Shown: positions 40,620 to 50,722, counted from the first letter of the stretch. The stretch is 64,000 bases of DNA from Ceratotherium simum simum (GCF_000283155.1 NW_004454225.1:4445768-4509767), one strand, 5' to 3'. Notes: generated by a model from the sequence alone, not told the origin. Numbers and translations: made by a program.

Positions 40620-40835
40620 GGCTTAGTCTCACCTCAGGACCTTTGCACGGGCTGTTCCCTCTGCCTGGAATGCTCTTCCCCAAGAGCTATGCATGGCAGT
40701 CTCCTTCCTGTCTTTTAACTCTCAGCTAAAACGTCACCCTCTCAGGGCAATGGTAGGGGCTCTGTCTGTGTGTTCGATGCTTCCTCCTTTGCACCTAGAA
40801 CAGCGTCTGCAACACAGGGGTAGCAGAGAAGGCCC
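40620..40835 (+). repeat. L2 3' fragment
   Basis: 'cctcaggacctttgcacggg', 'ctgttccctctgcctggaat', 'aactctcagctaaaacgtca' and 'gcacctagaacagcgtctgc' are diagnostic. Confidence 0.93.
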
Positions 40836-41004
40836 ACTCCTGAGAGCTCCAGGCTCCTGCTGGGGTTGCCCCAACCAAGGGCCCTGCATGGCCACCCCTA
40901 TATGGGGAAGGGACATCCCCACTAACCCAAGGACCTCAAGACAAACTTGGAGGTGATGCAGAGCGTATCTAGAACCAGCCGGAACCCTCTCCTCTGGCCG
41001 TGCA

Positions 41005-41175
41005 CTCTGGGGCAGACGGACGCCTAATGCGAATCGTTTCTGTCATCAGGACACAGAGGGGCCTGACACGGACCAGCTGCCGCTGCCGGGGGACAGGCTG
41101 CCGCGCGCCGACGGGCTCTCAGCAGAATTGATGGCCGCTGTCAGAAAATGATTTCCCCACGGCCCGACGCAGCCC
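41005..41175. promoter_or_regulatory. Candidate conserved element; exon-like open stretch noted
   Basis: Repeat-free sequence with 'gcgaatcgtttctgtcatca', then a CpG-rich centre, then 'gctgtcagaaaatgatttcc'. An open frame of about 33 codons after the AG at 41048-41049 ends in TGA at about 41149-41151. No protein family is recognised, so I favour a regulatory element. Confidence 0.33.
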
Positions 41176-41335
41176 TCGGAGGAGCTCGAATCCCAGGCAG
41201 CGAGGCCTCCCGGGGCGGGCGGGGGCCGCGCCTGGCCCAGCTGCTTCCCAGGTGGGAAGAGGAGCCGGAGTCCCGCGCCTAGAGGCTGCGGGCAGCAGGG
41301 AGCCCTGCCTCCCGCCGGTGAGAGGGGGCTCCTGT
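41176..41335. other. CpG-rich patch
   Basis: Dense CpG at 41200-41320, next to the candidate element. It may be a small internal CpG island. Confidence 0.45.
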
Positions 41336-41359
41336 CTGTACCCCTTTAATTCACCCCGG

Positions 41360-41438
41360 TACCTCCAAGCCCAGCGCAGAGCCTGGCCCCACACAGAGAG
41401 AGAATGTTTGTTAAATGAACGTGCAAATAAATGACAAT
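41360..41438 (+). repeat. L2 3' tail
   Basis: 'ccagcgcagagcctggcccc', then 'aatgtttgttaaatgaacgt', is the L2 terminus. Confidence 0.75.
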
Positions 41439-42180
41439 TCTAGAAAGCTTCAGAGGACACCAGACCAGCATCTGGAGAAGGGATTCGCCAAATGGATAAG
41501 GAGGGCGGAGGGCACAGGAGTCTGGCCACCCAGCGCCCGCCCATCCACGTACCTACCCAGTGAGGGCGGGAGTGACCTCACGGGGGGAGTGGGGGACAAG
41601 ACCCCCTTCACAGCCCAACCTAGGCCAGAACCCACCTCCCAGCCCTCCTGACCCAAAGTCTTCAGCTCATACCCCAGCAGAACTTTTTTGTTCTTAAATT
41701 GGCTGTGCCTTCTTTTCAAAGATGAAGGAAACTGGATTTGATGATGCAAAGCCATTTCCATATAGTTTTTTAGAAACACCTGGCATCAAGGAGTGGCCTG
41801 AGGGACCTGGGGGCAGACAGGCGGCCGCAGCCACCTGCAGAGACTCCCACAGGACACAGTCCTGCCTGAGAGGGAGGGTTCTGGACAGGCTCAGTCCATC
41901 AGCGATCACCGACCACCTAAGGGGGGCCTGAGGCACCAGAAAGTGGGAGAAGCCAGCTGGGGCCTCGAGGTGCTCATGCCAAGCTGGGGTCCCAGGAAAA
42001 TAGCCTTGGTGGGCTCTACTGAGCCCTCGTGAAAGGTGGCTGAGGCAAGCACAGGCTCAGGAAGGACTCTGGGGGGCAGACATCTGCAAGTGGGGCATCT
42101 GGGCCAGGAGCCAAGGATAAGAGGAAGGGGACAGGCAGGCCAGGCAGGTGGAATGGGTTGGACAGAGGCAGGAAGAATAA
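41439..42180. other. Unique sequence
   Basis: An AT-richer part, 41680-41780 ('tttttttgttcttaaattgg' context), is not a recognised repeat and could be weakly constrained. The rest is unassigned. Confidence 0.4.
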
Positions 42181-42181
42181 T

Positions 42182-42625
42182 ATTCACTGACTCATTTATT
42201 CACTCAACAAACATTCACTGACTTCACCTCTGGTCAAGGTCCTGAGCTGGCCACAGGGCCCAAACTGAGTGAGACTCCCTCCATCCTCCAGGGTCACGCT
42301 AAGGCTGGTGGTGGGGCAGGACTGGGAATTGGTGATTACAGGAAGTGGGCAATGCCATGAACAAGGGAGCCTAGCAGCCAGGAGTACATAAAAGACACGC
42401 ACCAGCCTGGGCTAGGGCTGGTCAGGCAAGACTTTCCAGAGGAGGTGTCATTGGAGAGTGGCAGATGAGCCAGAGGGAGCCAGGCCAAGGAGACAGGAAG
42501 GGTGTCCAGGCAGAGGGAACAGCATGAACAAAGATGAAGACAAGAGGACACATCAAGGGGCTCGGACTTTATCCTGAGTCCCGGGGGGCCCTGGGAGGGT
42601 TCTGAGAGGGGAGTGACCAGGCCAG
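42182..42625 (-). repeat. L2 3' end, long fragment
   Basis: 'attcactcaacaaacattca', 'gactttccagaggaggtgtc', 'gcagagggaacagcatgaac' and 'ctcggactttatcctgagtc' cover about 440 bp of reverse L2. Confidence 0.93.
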
Positions 42626-42834
42626 AAGTGTACGCAAATGTGGGGGTCTCAGCTCAGTCCTCTGGGCTCACAGGGCTTTTACTTCTCCAGTCCAGGGCCC
42701 TCTCCCAGCCGGGGCACACCATAGGCACTCATGAAGACAGACTGACGGACCCACAGATTAACCTGCCAGGAGGATCAGAGGAGCCTGGAAGGGCGAGGGC
42801 TCAGAGGCTCCCAGCTGTGCCCTGGCCAGGGCCA

Positions 42835-43142
42835 ACCACAGCCGCTCCCCTCAGTGCCTTTGCTGCTGCTGTGCCCTCAGCCTGGAACTCTTCCTGTCCA
42901 GTCAACTCTTCCCTAAAGACTCAGCCCAAACGTCCTCTCCTCCAGGAAGCCTCCTTTGATCCCAGGTCTGGGCGCAGGCTTCCTCTGAGCTCCCGCAGCC
43001 CTTGGTGCTGACCCCACCCCAGCACTGATCCCCTGGGTGGGGTCATTTGTTCACGCGTGCACCTCCAGCCCTGCCGGTGAGCATCGCGGATGCCCAGGGC
43101 CCTGTCCAACCCTGGCACCAAGCAGGGGCTCTGAGAAATGAG
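42835..43142 (+). repeat. L2 3' fragment
   Basis: 'cagcctggaactcttcctgt', 'agactcagcccaaacgtcct', 'ctcctccaggaagcctcctt' and 'ccctggcaccaagcaggggc' fit L2 with internal divergence. Confidence 0.85.
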
Positions 43143-43399
43143 GTGTGTGGAGAGGGAAGAAGAGGTGATGAGAACAGGGACAACCTCGGCGGGGAATCCT
43201 CCTCACTGGCCACCAGGAGCCTCAGGGGCAGCCCAGGCAGCAGTCCCTCCTCCCAAATACGCAAAGCCACACCTGTGCCAAGGCCAGGACACAACCAGAG
43301 AAACCCCGGTCCCAGCAAGAAAGCAGCACCCCTGCCCATCTGCTCTCCCCTCCTTCCCTCCTACTTCTCCCCCCTGATCCTGGGGCCCAGAAGAACAAA
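43143..43399. other. Unique sequence
   Basis: No repeat or gene signal recognised. Confidence 0.5.
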
Positions 43400-43497
43400 T
43401 GCTCACGTCTGTTGTGCTAATACAGACTGCACAGCCTAGTACTATAATTGCCCCATTTGACAGATGAAGAAACCGATGCCCAAAGACAGAGCGTCTT
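43400..43497 (-). repeat. MIR fragment
   Basis: 'tagtactataattgccccat', then 'ttgacagatgaagaaaccga', is the reverse core. Confidence 0.85.
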
Positions 43498-43589
43498 TCC
43501 TGATCCTTTGCTCGTGGAGAGAGTAACTCTTGGCTACAGGGGCTCCCCAGAGAGACTGGAACTGGTATTCCTGTCCTTAACACCACCCA

Positions 43590-44125
43590 TGACTACTCCA
43601 ACCTCCATCAGAGCTGCCTCACACCTGGCCCTCTCCAGCCACCTTTGCTTTCTGAAACCGGCACCTGATCACATCAGTCCCCTGCTCAAGTGCAATTGAT
43701 GGCTCCCACTGCCTCCTGGATCACGTCCAAACTCCTTGGCTTCCAGCCTCTCTGGGGCTGGAACCTGCAACTTTCTGGCATCATCTCTATCACTTTACTC
43801 CAGTCACAAATGTCACCCTTTCCCCAAATGCTGGGTGTCTTTTCCCAGAGCCTGTGTGCCCACCCCCTTCTCTCCCTGGAATGCCTTTCCCTGCTCCCTT
43901 CCCTGCCAAGTGGACTCTGACGTGGCCTTAAGGCATTGCTCAAAGGCCCCATGCCTCGACAATCTTCCCAGACACCCCAGTCCCCAGGCAGCGCTGGCCA
44001 CACCATCTGTCTGCCTCCTCCAGCAGACTGAGCACTCCCCGGGCTTGGCCCTGTCTGACTCACCCCCCCTTCCCCACCCGCCCTCACTCGGCACACCCTC
44101 AACATTTGCTGAAATGAATAAACTA
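43590..44125 (+). repeat. L2 3' end, long fragment
   Basis: 'cacatcagtcccctgctcaa', 'gatggctcccactgcctcct', 'ccaaactccttggcttccag', 'ccctggaatgcctttccctg' and the terminal 'catttgctgaaatgaataaa' span more than 500 bp of L2. Confidence 0.93.
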
Positions 44126-44260
44126 TCTCATTTAGCCACGGAGCACGCCCAGCTTGAATGTCGGCAGTTCAGCCAAGAGCCCTCGTGTGGAAATCACCAC
44201 AATGAAGGTGACAATATTTCACCTCGCCCAGAAATTTACTGCAAGTTCTCAAGTCTCACC
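44126..44260. promoter_or_regulatory. Candidate element with paired AGGTGA/TCACCT
   Basis: AGGTGA (44206-44211) and TCACCT (44219-44224) form an inverted pair 7 bp apart around 'caatatt', with 'aaatcaccacaatgaaggtg' just upstream. Paired CACCT boxes suit ZEB-type factors. The segment is repeat-free, and conservation is inferred. Confidence 0.33.
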
Positions 44261-44384
44261 AGAGTGTGTGTTTGTGTGTAGGGGTGGGGCGGTGGGGGCG
44301 TGCTGGGTGACAGACCTCCGAGTTAAACAGAGATGACAGAAAATCTCCTCCTCCTCCAGATGTGTCTGGCCCGTCAAGCTCACC

Positions 44385-44520
44385 CAGGCCCTTTCCCAGT
44401 GTCACCTCATTAGTCCCTCATCACCTGCGAGGTAGGTGGTCAGGGAAAAAATACCCCCATTTCACTGAGGGGGAAACTGAGACTCAGACAGACCAAGTGA
44501 CCAGCGGGCGGTGTCAAGCC
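44385..44520 (-). repeat. MIR
   Basis: 'cctgcgaggtaggtggtcag', 'acccccatttcactgagggg' and 'gaaactgagactcagacaga' are visible. Confidence 0.85.
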
Positions 44521-45044
44521 ACAAATGAAGGGCTCTGCTCTTCCCGCTCCGGTGGGTCTAGGCGGGAAGGGGGATGTAGGACATGGCAGCGGAGCAGCTG
44601 TGGGGGTGTCTGTGGGCCTTTCCCACGGCCTGGAGGTGAAGGAGGTGAGCCGAGGTGGTGGGCACAGGGTGACCCTTCCTCACAGACCTGGAGGGAAAAA
44701 TGGCAGCCAGCCAGCAGGGCCCAATTAGGTAGCTGGCGTCAAAGGCACCCGTAAGCCAAGAGGAGCCAGATCCCACTGGAGCCCAGGCAGGGAACCATCC
44801 CGGCTCAGTACCATGTGCCCGCACAGCCCCTGGCAGCCCGTTGGCCACGCTCCCAGAACCCCACATGGCAGGCAGGTTCAGGCAGCCTGGGCCCCACAGT
44901 GGAGGCCCCTACCAGCCCCAGCACAGGGGCATGTGCCGAGGAGGCCTGGGCCCTGACGCCACCACCACCCCTGGCCTGCTTACCTGCCAGAGGCCCTGGC
45001 CATGGCCACGGGCCCTGCTGGGGCATCCCAGGCCCCACCCCACT
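44521..45044. other. Unique GC-rich sequence, no feature recognised
   Basis: About 520 bp with no repeat recognised. It leads into the candidate element at 45045. Confidence 0.45.
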
Positions 45045-45250
45045 CACCAGGCCTGATTTGCATATGCTAATTAGCTGCGCATCCCTTGTTCCCCTTGCCA
45101 GCTTGTTTGGGGAACGGCTGGATCCGGCTATACCTGTACCGTGCTGATGTCACGCCAAGCTATTTCCAGCCCGGTTGCCATGGAAACCACAAGGCCTCAG
45201 CTCCAGTTAGGAGTTCAATATATAATTTACTTACTCCCCCATCCCCTCAG
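45045..45250. promoter_or_regulatory. Strong candidate enhancer: paired octamer and RFX X-box
   Basis: ATTTGCAT (45056-45063) abuts ATGCTAAT (45064-45071), one mismatch from a perfect inverted octamer pair, overlapping the palindrome CTAATTAG (45067-45074). The RFX X-box GTTGCCATGGAAAC is at 45174-45187, one base from the perfect palindrome. AT-rich 'caatatataatttacttact' follows near 45210. No repeat explains the segment. It may be an enhancer or a ciliary-gene-like RFX-bound promoter; no CpG island adjoins, so an enhancer is favoured. Confidence 0.55.
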
Positions 45251-45869
45251 CCCCACCCCAAAGAGACTGGGGAGTACGGGGAACAATCGGCTAAAATATA
45301 CAATAACACCCTCCACTTCCCTCGGCGGCCTATGAGAGGAGAGGGGAGGAGGAGGAGGGGGACACGGTGCAGCGGAACGGTAAATCCATTTTGGAAGAAG
45401 GGGGGATGGCGAGGAGAAGAGAAGAGCTTTCCTCATTAAGTGGAAGAATGGAGGCTGGCATTTGGGGACGATTCCAGGGAGCAGGCTCAGGCCTGGCGAG
45501 GGAGGCAGGATGGGGCCCTCCACCCATGACCCCCGGCACTGCCCAGCCAACCCTCCATCAGGGACTTCGGGTGAGGGACAACTCCGGGCTGAGCCACTGG
45601 GCTGCAGGTGACCAGCCTCGCTCTGTGAAGTCCCAGGGCTTGGGAAGACACTGCTATCTCGCTGGCACTGTGCCCAGCACCTCCAGATGCAGGATGTCAC
45701 CAGAGCCTGCTGCTCAGAAGCTGTCCTGAGAGAGGCTGGCCACGGGTGTGCAGTTTATCCCAGATCCACCGTGGTCAGCTGGGGCCTGGGGCGTGAAATC
45801 AGCCAGGATTGGCACTTGCCCAGTGAGGTTCAGGCCTCTGCCCTGCCCCTGGCCTGAGGTCCGTCCAGC
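45251..45869. other. Unique sequence, no feature recognised
   Basis: A purine-rich patch (45332-45360) is the only compositional oddity. Confidence 0.45.
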
Positions 45870-46190
45870 TCTATTCTATGGGCATTCACTGACATCTCTG
45901 TACCATGCCCTTCGAGGGGTGCTGGGGACACAGGAGGGAGGGGACACAGCCCCACATGTGGGGAGCGGTGGGGGAGGAGGACAGATCATGGCACCTGGCC
46001 AGGTCCACACTGACAGCAAAGTGAGCACAGGGCTATGGGGGCACCGAGTTAATGTGTGATTGTTGGGAACCAAGTCAGAGAGGGCTTCCTGGAGGAGGTG
46101 CTGGCTGAGCTGAGACTGAAAGGGTGAGGATGTGGCTGAGTGGAGGGCACTGCACATGAACAAATGCTGGGATAGTGTTCCTCTGGCCCT
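45870..46190 (-). repeat. L2 3' fragment
   Basis: 'gggcattcactgacatctct', 'ggggtgctggggacacagga', 'agagggcttcctggaggagg', 'tgctggctgagctgagactg' and 'ctgcacatgaacaaatgctg' follow the reverse L2 order. Confidence 0.88.
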
Positions 46191-46324
46191 GCCCTTGTGC
46201 CCCACAGGCAGGGAGACCTGAGGGCTGGGCCCACGTGCCAGGGCTCCAAGCTTGAGCTATCCCAGCCCCACTCCCGCCTGGGCAGCCATGGAAGGCTGTG
46301 GGGGACTCACTGGGGGGGTGGGTG

Positions 46325-46424
46325 NNNNNNNNNNNNNNNNNNNNNNNNNNNNNNNNNNNNNNNNNNNNNNNNNNNNNNNNNNNNNNNNNNNNNNNNNNNN
46401 NNNNNNNNNNNNNNNNNNNNNNNN
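46325..46424. other. Assembly gap of exactly 100 N
   Basis: One hundred N bases, the usual placeholder for a gap of unknown length. The left edge is G-rich ('ctgggggggtgggtg'), which may have blocked sequencing. Frames translated through it are meaningless. Confidence 0.99.
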
Positions 46425-46469
46425 TCCAGGTCTGTCTCCCTCGCACTGCACGGGTCCCTGGGCCTGGCC

Positions 46470-46560
46470 ACACCAGGACCCAGAGGGGCTCTGGGCAAGT
46501 CATTTCCCTTTCTGACCTGCAGTCCCCTCCCCATACAATGGGGACATTATTTGAGCCCAG
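46470..46560 (+). repeat. MIR fragment
   Basis: 'ctctgggcaagtcatttccc', then 'catacaatggggacattatt', is a MIR core with a diverged middle. Confidence 0.75.
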
Positions 46561-46604
46561 AGAATCAAATGACAGAGCAAGTGGGCAATAAGCAGAGGTT
46601 GAAC

Positions 46605-46712
46605 CTTCCACCAGTGCCAGAACTTTACAGCCATTATCTCAACTCTCAGGAGTCTCAGATCCCTATTTTCTGGATGAAGACACTGAGGCAGGGAGCGAAC
46701 CACTAAAGAAAG
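46605..46712 (-). repeat. MIR fragment
   Basis: 'ttacagccattatctcaact', then 'ctggatgaagacactgaggc', is the reverse core. Confidence 0.75.
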
Positions 46713-47094
46713 CATCAGGGCTGAGCTCCAAGCCCTTCTTCACACCCCACAGAGACCTGGACGAACCTTCCACGGCGGGCAGGCAAGGAAGCCAGCTGAG
46801 AAGTCCCGCTTACCCTGTCCCCAGAGCAGGGCCGTGGTGCAGCTGAGCAACTGGGCTCCCCCGCCAGGCCTTTCCCGGGAAATCTCTCCCTCTCACCCCA
46901 GCCCCTGGGCTCCTCGAGCCCTGACCCTCCCCGAGTTCCCCTCTCGCTCATCCCACCCCCAGGAGCCCCTAGATCCTGCCCTACGGCGCCACGCCCCGCC
47001 GTTCTGCCCTCCCCCGTTTATCATCCTCCCTCTGTCCCATCACTGCTGCCCTGGTTCAGGAACAGGACGAGGGAACACAGTGAGCCCCCAATTC
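46713..47094. other. Unique sequence, no feature recognised
   Basis: C-rich, possibly including diverged L2 at the right end. Nothing firm. Confidence 0.4.
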
Positions 47095-47282
47095 CTCATC
47101 ACAGCCCTCAAGATCGGGCCCCTCAACTTCGCCACCCTCCCCTCGTCCATTCTCACCCCCATCACTCTGCTCCAGCCACACCGGCCACCTGGCTGTTCCT
47201 CAAACTCACCAACCATGTTCTGGCCCCTAGGCCTTTGCACATACTGTTCCACACATTCGAAATGCCTTTTCCCAGAGAGCCG
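47095..47282 (+). repeat. L2 3' fragment
   Basis: 'ctaggcctttgcacatactg', 'ttccacacattcgaaatgcc' and 'actctgctccagccacaccg' are L2 landmarks. Confidence 0.88.
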
Positions 47283-47284
47283 TG

Positions 47285-47448
47285 GAACAGGGCAGTGAGA
47301 ACACGGATGATGGGGCCAGCAGGCCTGGGTCTGATGCCAGGCTTGCCACTTGGCAGCTTTGACCTTGGGCACCACTGACAGGACTGTCAGCTGTGTTCCA
47401 GTTGTCTCTCCACACTGGGGGCACAGTAGGCACTCAGCAGGTGTCTGG
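47285..47448 (+). repeat. MIR
   Basis: 'agcaggcctgggtctgatgc', 'caggcttgccacttggcagc' and the tail 'gggcacagtaggcactcagc' are present. The central core is deleted. Confidence 0.8.
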
Positions 47449-47734
47449 AGACGGATGAGGGGACGGACACACCTGGACGCAAATGAACAACGGACGCGTG
47501 ACCCACAGGGCTCACCCGGGCTCCGGAGCCATCCCTAGCAGGGATCTTGACTTCACCAGCCACACGGCGGCATGCGCAACTTCAGGGGGACTCAGGCACC
47601 GTGAATACCTGGCTGGCAGGAAACACCTCTTGTGGGGGCCCTCTGGAGGGGGAGGCCCCCGGTGAGCCCCCAGCGCCGGGCACACTCACAGCTGTGTTTG
47701 TCCACATGCATGGCCGTTCCCACTCCCCCACTGC

Positions 47735-47910
47735 CCCAGTAATGTACACACGGCCTCCCAGGAAACTGCAAAAAATGAGTTAATATAACATTATGGCTGA
47801 GAATTTAAATACACAGGAGTCAGGCAACGCAGACTTACAGTTCCCCAAGCAACTGTAAAAACCGCGCAAGCAATTCAGGAGCGAGGCTGGCCGTGGATTT
47901 AAGGCCTCCT
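47735..47910. promoter_or_regulatory. Candidate conserved element with a perfect hairpin
   Basis: AT-rich, repeat-free island ('atgagttaatataacattat', 'gagaatttaaatacacagga'). It contains TTACAGTT (47835-47842) and AACTGTAA (47851-47858), an 8-bp perfect stem with an 8-nt loop and also two opposed MYB-type sites. It continues as 'gtggatttaaggcctcctcg'. Confidence 0.45.
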
Positions 47911-48314
47911 CGTTCAGAGGCAGCCCCAGGGGCCGCTGCGTCCCGACCAGTCGGTGACGGACAGGGGCTTCAGACAGACAGTCCTTCAGGGCACAAGGGA
48001 GCACCGGGCACCAGGGACATGCAACTCAGGCCACATGGCTCACTGGACACTGCCCCTTTGGGGATACAAGGGAGGCCCTAGCAGGGGCTGGAAGACCCCT
48101 GCCCCCCATGGCCCTGTGAGTGAGGCCCCCAGGTTTCCCCAGCTCTGACCACACCACCCCCCACCCCGCCTTCTACGGCCAGCTTACTCCAAGGGCTCAG
48201 GAGCCGCATGCAGCCTGGCACTCCCGTCCTCTCCATCTCCAGAGGCATGTCCCAGGGGGCAGCCTCCCAGGGCCTCCTGCCCCTCTTCAGCAAAATGGAG
48301 TCCTGTCTACAACT
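47911..48314. other. Unique sequence, no feature recognised
   Basis: About 400 bp of GC-rich sequence without a recognisable repeat. Confidence 0.45.
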
Positions 48315-48562
48315 ACCAATTCAAGAACACGGGCTCTGGGGGCCCTGCTGGGTTTATATCCCAACTCCCCCCTGAGGAGCCCCGAGACCCTGGGCAAGTT
48401 GCTGGCTCCCCTGTGCCTGTTTCCTCATGGAAAAGGGGGCACTCATACCCGCCCCACAGGACAGCGACAACGGGATGAATTCACACGTGAAACATGTAGA
48501 ACTCTGCCTGGCACACAGCAAGTGCTGGGTAAATACGAGCAATTATTATTGCTGTCACTGTT
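48315..48562 (+). repeat. MIR, full length
   Basis: 'aagaacacgggctctggggg', 'agaccctgggcaagttgctg', 'gcctgtttcctcatggaaaa' and the tail 'gcctggcacacagcaagtgc' with 'gagcaattattattgctgtc' are present. Confidence 0.93.
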
Positions 48563-48645
48563 GTTTCCCCTTCTAATTCAACAAGAATCTGAGGAAGCAC
48601 AAAGCAGACAGTGGCACCTAAGTGAGGGAAATGGAGTGAAGGATT

Positions 48646-48760
48646 CACTCATTCATTCATTCATTCACTTAGTAGACTTATCGAGGACTTACTGTGTCAG
48701 GCCCCATTCTGGGCACTGAGGGGCACCTGTGACACTCAGAAGGCAAAGACGATGACCCCG
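48646..48760 (-). repeat. L2 3' end with CATT repeat
   Basis: CATT repeat (48646-48669), then 'tcgaggacttactgtgtcag' and 'gccccattctgggcactgag', is the reverse L2 terminus. Weak L2-like sequence ('acagacaggccctgaactgg') recurs near 48980. Confidence 0.8.
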
Positions 48761-49097
48761 GGGGAAGGGAGTCCCAACACACACCATACGATCCTTCTAG
48801 AGGCTGGCTGCAATACGGCTCGAGGAGTCCTGGCAGCCGTCACACACGGAGGGAGGAGGAAGGGGTCGGCTGGAAGATGTCAGAGCGACAACAAGCCCTT
48901 TTCTTGACCATGACATCAAACATCAGCAGGGAGGGTCAGGGGTCTCCCTGGGGAGCGTGCAGGGAGGGACTTCTGTGGAACAGACAGGCCCTGAACTGGG
49001 CCCAGAGAGGCAAGGATGGACATTCATTCCTTCACTGGAGAAGCATTCATTCAGCACAGAAGATGTGGCCAGCAGGAAGATTCCTAACAAGTTAGTG

Positions 49098-49169
49098 TTG
49101 AGTGAATGAATGAGTGATTGAGTGAGTGACTGAGTGAATGAATAAATGAGTGAATGAATGAATGAATGC
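49098..49169 (+). repeat. TGAG/TGAA tetranucleotide repeat
   Basis: About 72 bp of TGAA and TGAG units with interruptions, for example 'gagtgaatgaatgaatgaat'. It probably expanded from an L2 3' tail. Confidence 0.93.
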
Positions 49170-49444
49170 AGGTGTGTTCTGTGAGTCCAGGTTTGATCAC
49201 TCACCCAGCTCAGTTCTCTTTGGCCTCTAGTTCAGAGGCCAAAGCCCCCACTGCACAGCCCAACCAAGCCCATCTGAGTCCCAGGGCCCTAGGCCTAGAG
49301 CCTCAGGAGAGGCTGGGGTGGCTGCCCCTCTTGCAGCCAGGAGAGGACGGGCCAACACGCGGGGGCCATGCAGACAGGAGCAGCTGGGCTCTGAGGACAC
49401 GGGAGCTGGGAGGCCCTCAGAGGTCACCCTGCTCAAGCTTCTGA

Positions 49445-49645
49445 CATCATAGGGAAGAGCTGTGTGTCCAGGTGAGGGGACAGAATGACAGTGAGAGGTG
49501 GGGGTGTCACTCTCGATCATCAGGGGTGACCTCTCTGAGGAGGTGACAGCTGAGCTGAACCACGTACGGCCCTGGAGCAAGAGCATTCCAGACGGGGGGT
49601 CCTGCAAGTACAAAGGCTCGCAGGCAGACACAGGAAAAGTCGAGA
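49445..49645 (-). repeat. L2 fragment
   Basis: 'gggtgacctctctgaggagg', 'tgacagctgagctgaaccac', 'agcattccagacggggggtc' and 'caagtacaaaggctcgcagg' follow reverse L2. Confidence 0.88.
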
Positions 49646-49649
49646 AGCA

Positions 49650-49855
49650 GTGGGCACTGCGGTTCAGAGCACAGACCCCGGAGCAGGGGGCCGGGTTTGA
49701 ATCCAGCTCTGGGCCTCAGTTTCCCCATCTGTAAAATGGGGGTGACAACTGTACCGCCGTCAGGAGGCTGCTGTGAGGACTAAATGAGTCCATGTGCACA
49801 GGGCAGGCAACGCGGGAGCTGCTGCTATTACTACTGTTATTATCACGGGCAGGGG
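49650..49855 (+). repeat. MIR, full length
   Basis: 'tgcggttcagagcacagacc', 'ccgggtttgaatccagctct', 'gggcctcagtttccccatct', 'gtaaaatgggggtgacaact' and 'ttactactgttattatcacg' are present. Confidence 0.95.
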
Positions 49856-50329
49856 CAGGGATGAGGGAAACGAGGATGTGGGAGGAGGAGGGGCGGGTTG
49901 GCCAGCAATGCTGACAAGCAAACAATTAACTTCACCAGGACAGATACGGTGAGGGAAGCGGAAACTGGGAGACAAACAGCGGTAGTGATATCAGAAGATA
50001 ACCTGCAATTTGAGAAATACTCTCCACCATTTGTCCTGAATCGTGCGGTTTGCTAATGTCCTTTCACAGCCACTGTCTCCTGTGATCTCACTGGAGGCTC
50101 TGGGAGGGAAACCTCCAGGAAAGTGCCCCCAAGGTGTCCCCTCCTGCCTGGTGGCCTCCTCCCTCTCACCTCACCAGGTGGGGCCCCTGAGGCCGGGCCT
50201 CACCACAGTTTCCTCCCCGCGGGCAGCCCCGGGAGGCAGGGCCGGCACCAGCCCACACCCTACGCTCAGCAGTCACACCGGTGGGGAGGGGCTGGGCCTG
50301 AAGACTAATTCAATTCTGCTGGAGTTTGT
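49856..50329. other. Mostly unique sequence
   Basis: 'cctttcacagccactgtctc' near 50060 might be a MIR remnant. Otherwise unassigned. Confidence 0.4.
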
Positions 50330-50545
50330 GCAGCGCTGCGGGGCTGGGCATTGCGCCAGGAGTCCCAGCAGACAGGACACCAAGGAGGGGCCCCAGCCTT
50401 GCCTTCAAGCAGCTCAAAGTCATGCAGGAGTGACCCCAGCGACGGCTGCACCAGAGGCAAGGGCCCTGAAGCAAGGAGGACAGAACATTCACGGAGGAGC
50501 CGAGACAGCCCTGAACAGAGAAGAGCTGGAGGGACGGCGGGAGCA
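50330..50545 (-). repeat. Probable L2 fragment
   Basis: 'ccttgccttcaagcagctca', 'aagtcatgcaggagtgaccc' and 'aggcaagggccctgaagcaa' suggest diverged reverse L2. Confidence 0.55.
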
Positions 50546-50604
50546 CAGGCCAGGTCTGAAAGTGCGTGGGGTGCTGGGAGGGGGAGGCCAGGGGTGCAGG
50601 GCGC

Positions 50605-50722
50605 TGCGCTCCGAGCCCCAATCCTGCCACCGACTCGCCCCGTGGCCTGGGGGCCTGCGCACCTCAGTGGGCCTCAGTCGCTCAGGTTGAAAGGGGCCAT
50701 CGGGAGCCCCACCTCGCAGGGC
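50605..50722 (+). repeat. MIR fragment, diverged
   Basis: 'gagccccaatcctgccaccg', then 'gtgggcctcagtcgctcagg', keeps head and core. Confidence 0.7.

Noticed and set aside
46075..46706. Frames of 169-178 residues around the gap
   Set aside because: They are translated through 100 N and are artefacts.
49098..49169. TGAA-rich repeat considered as a satellite
   Set aside because: It is short and of the type that grows from L2 3' ends (ATGAATGAA).
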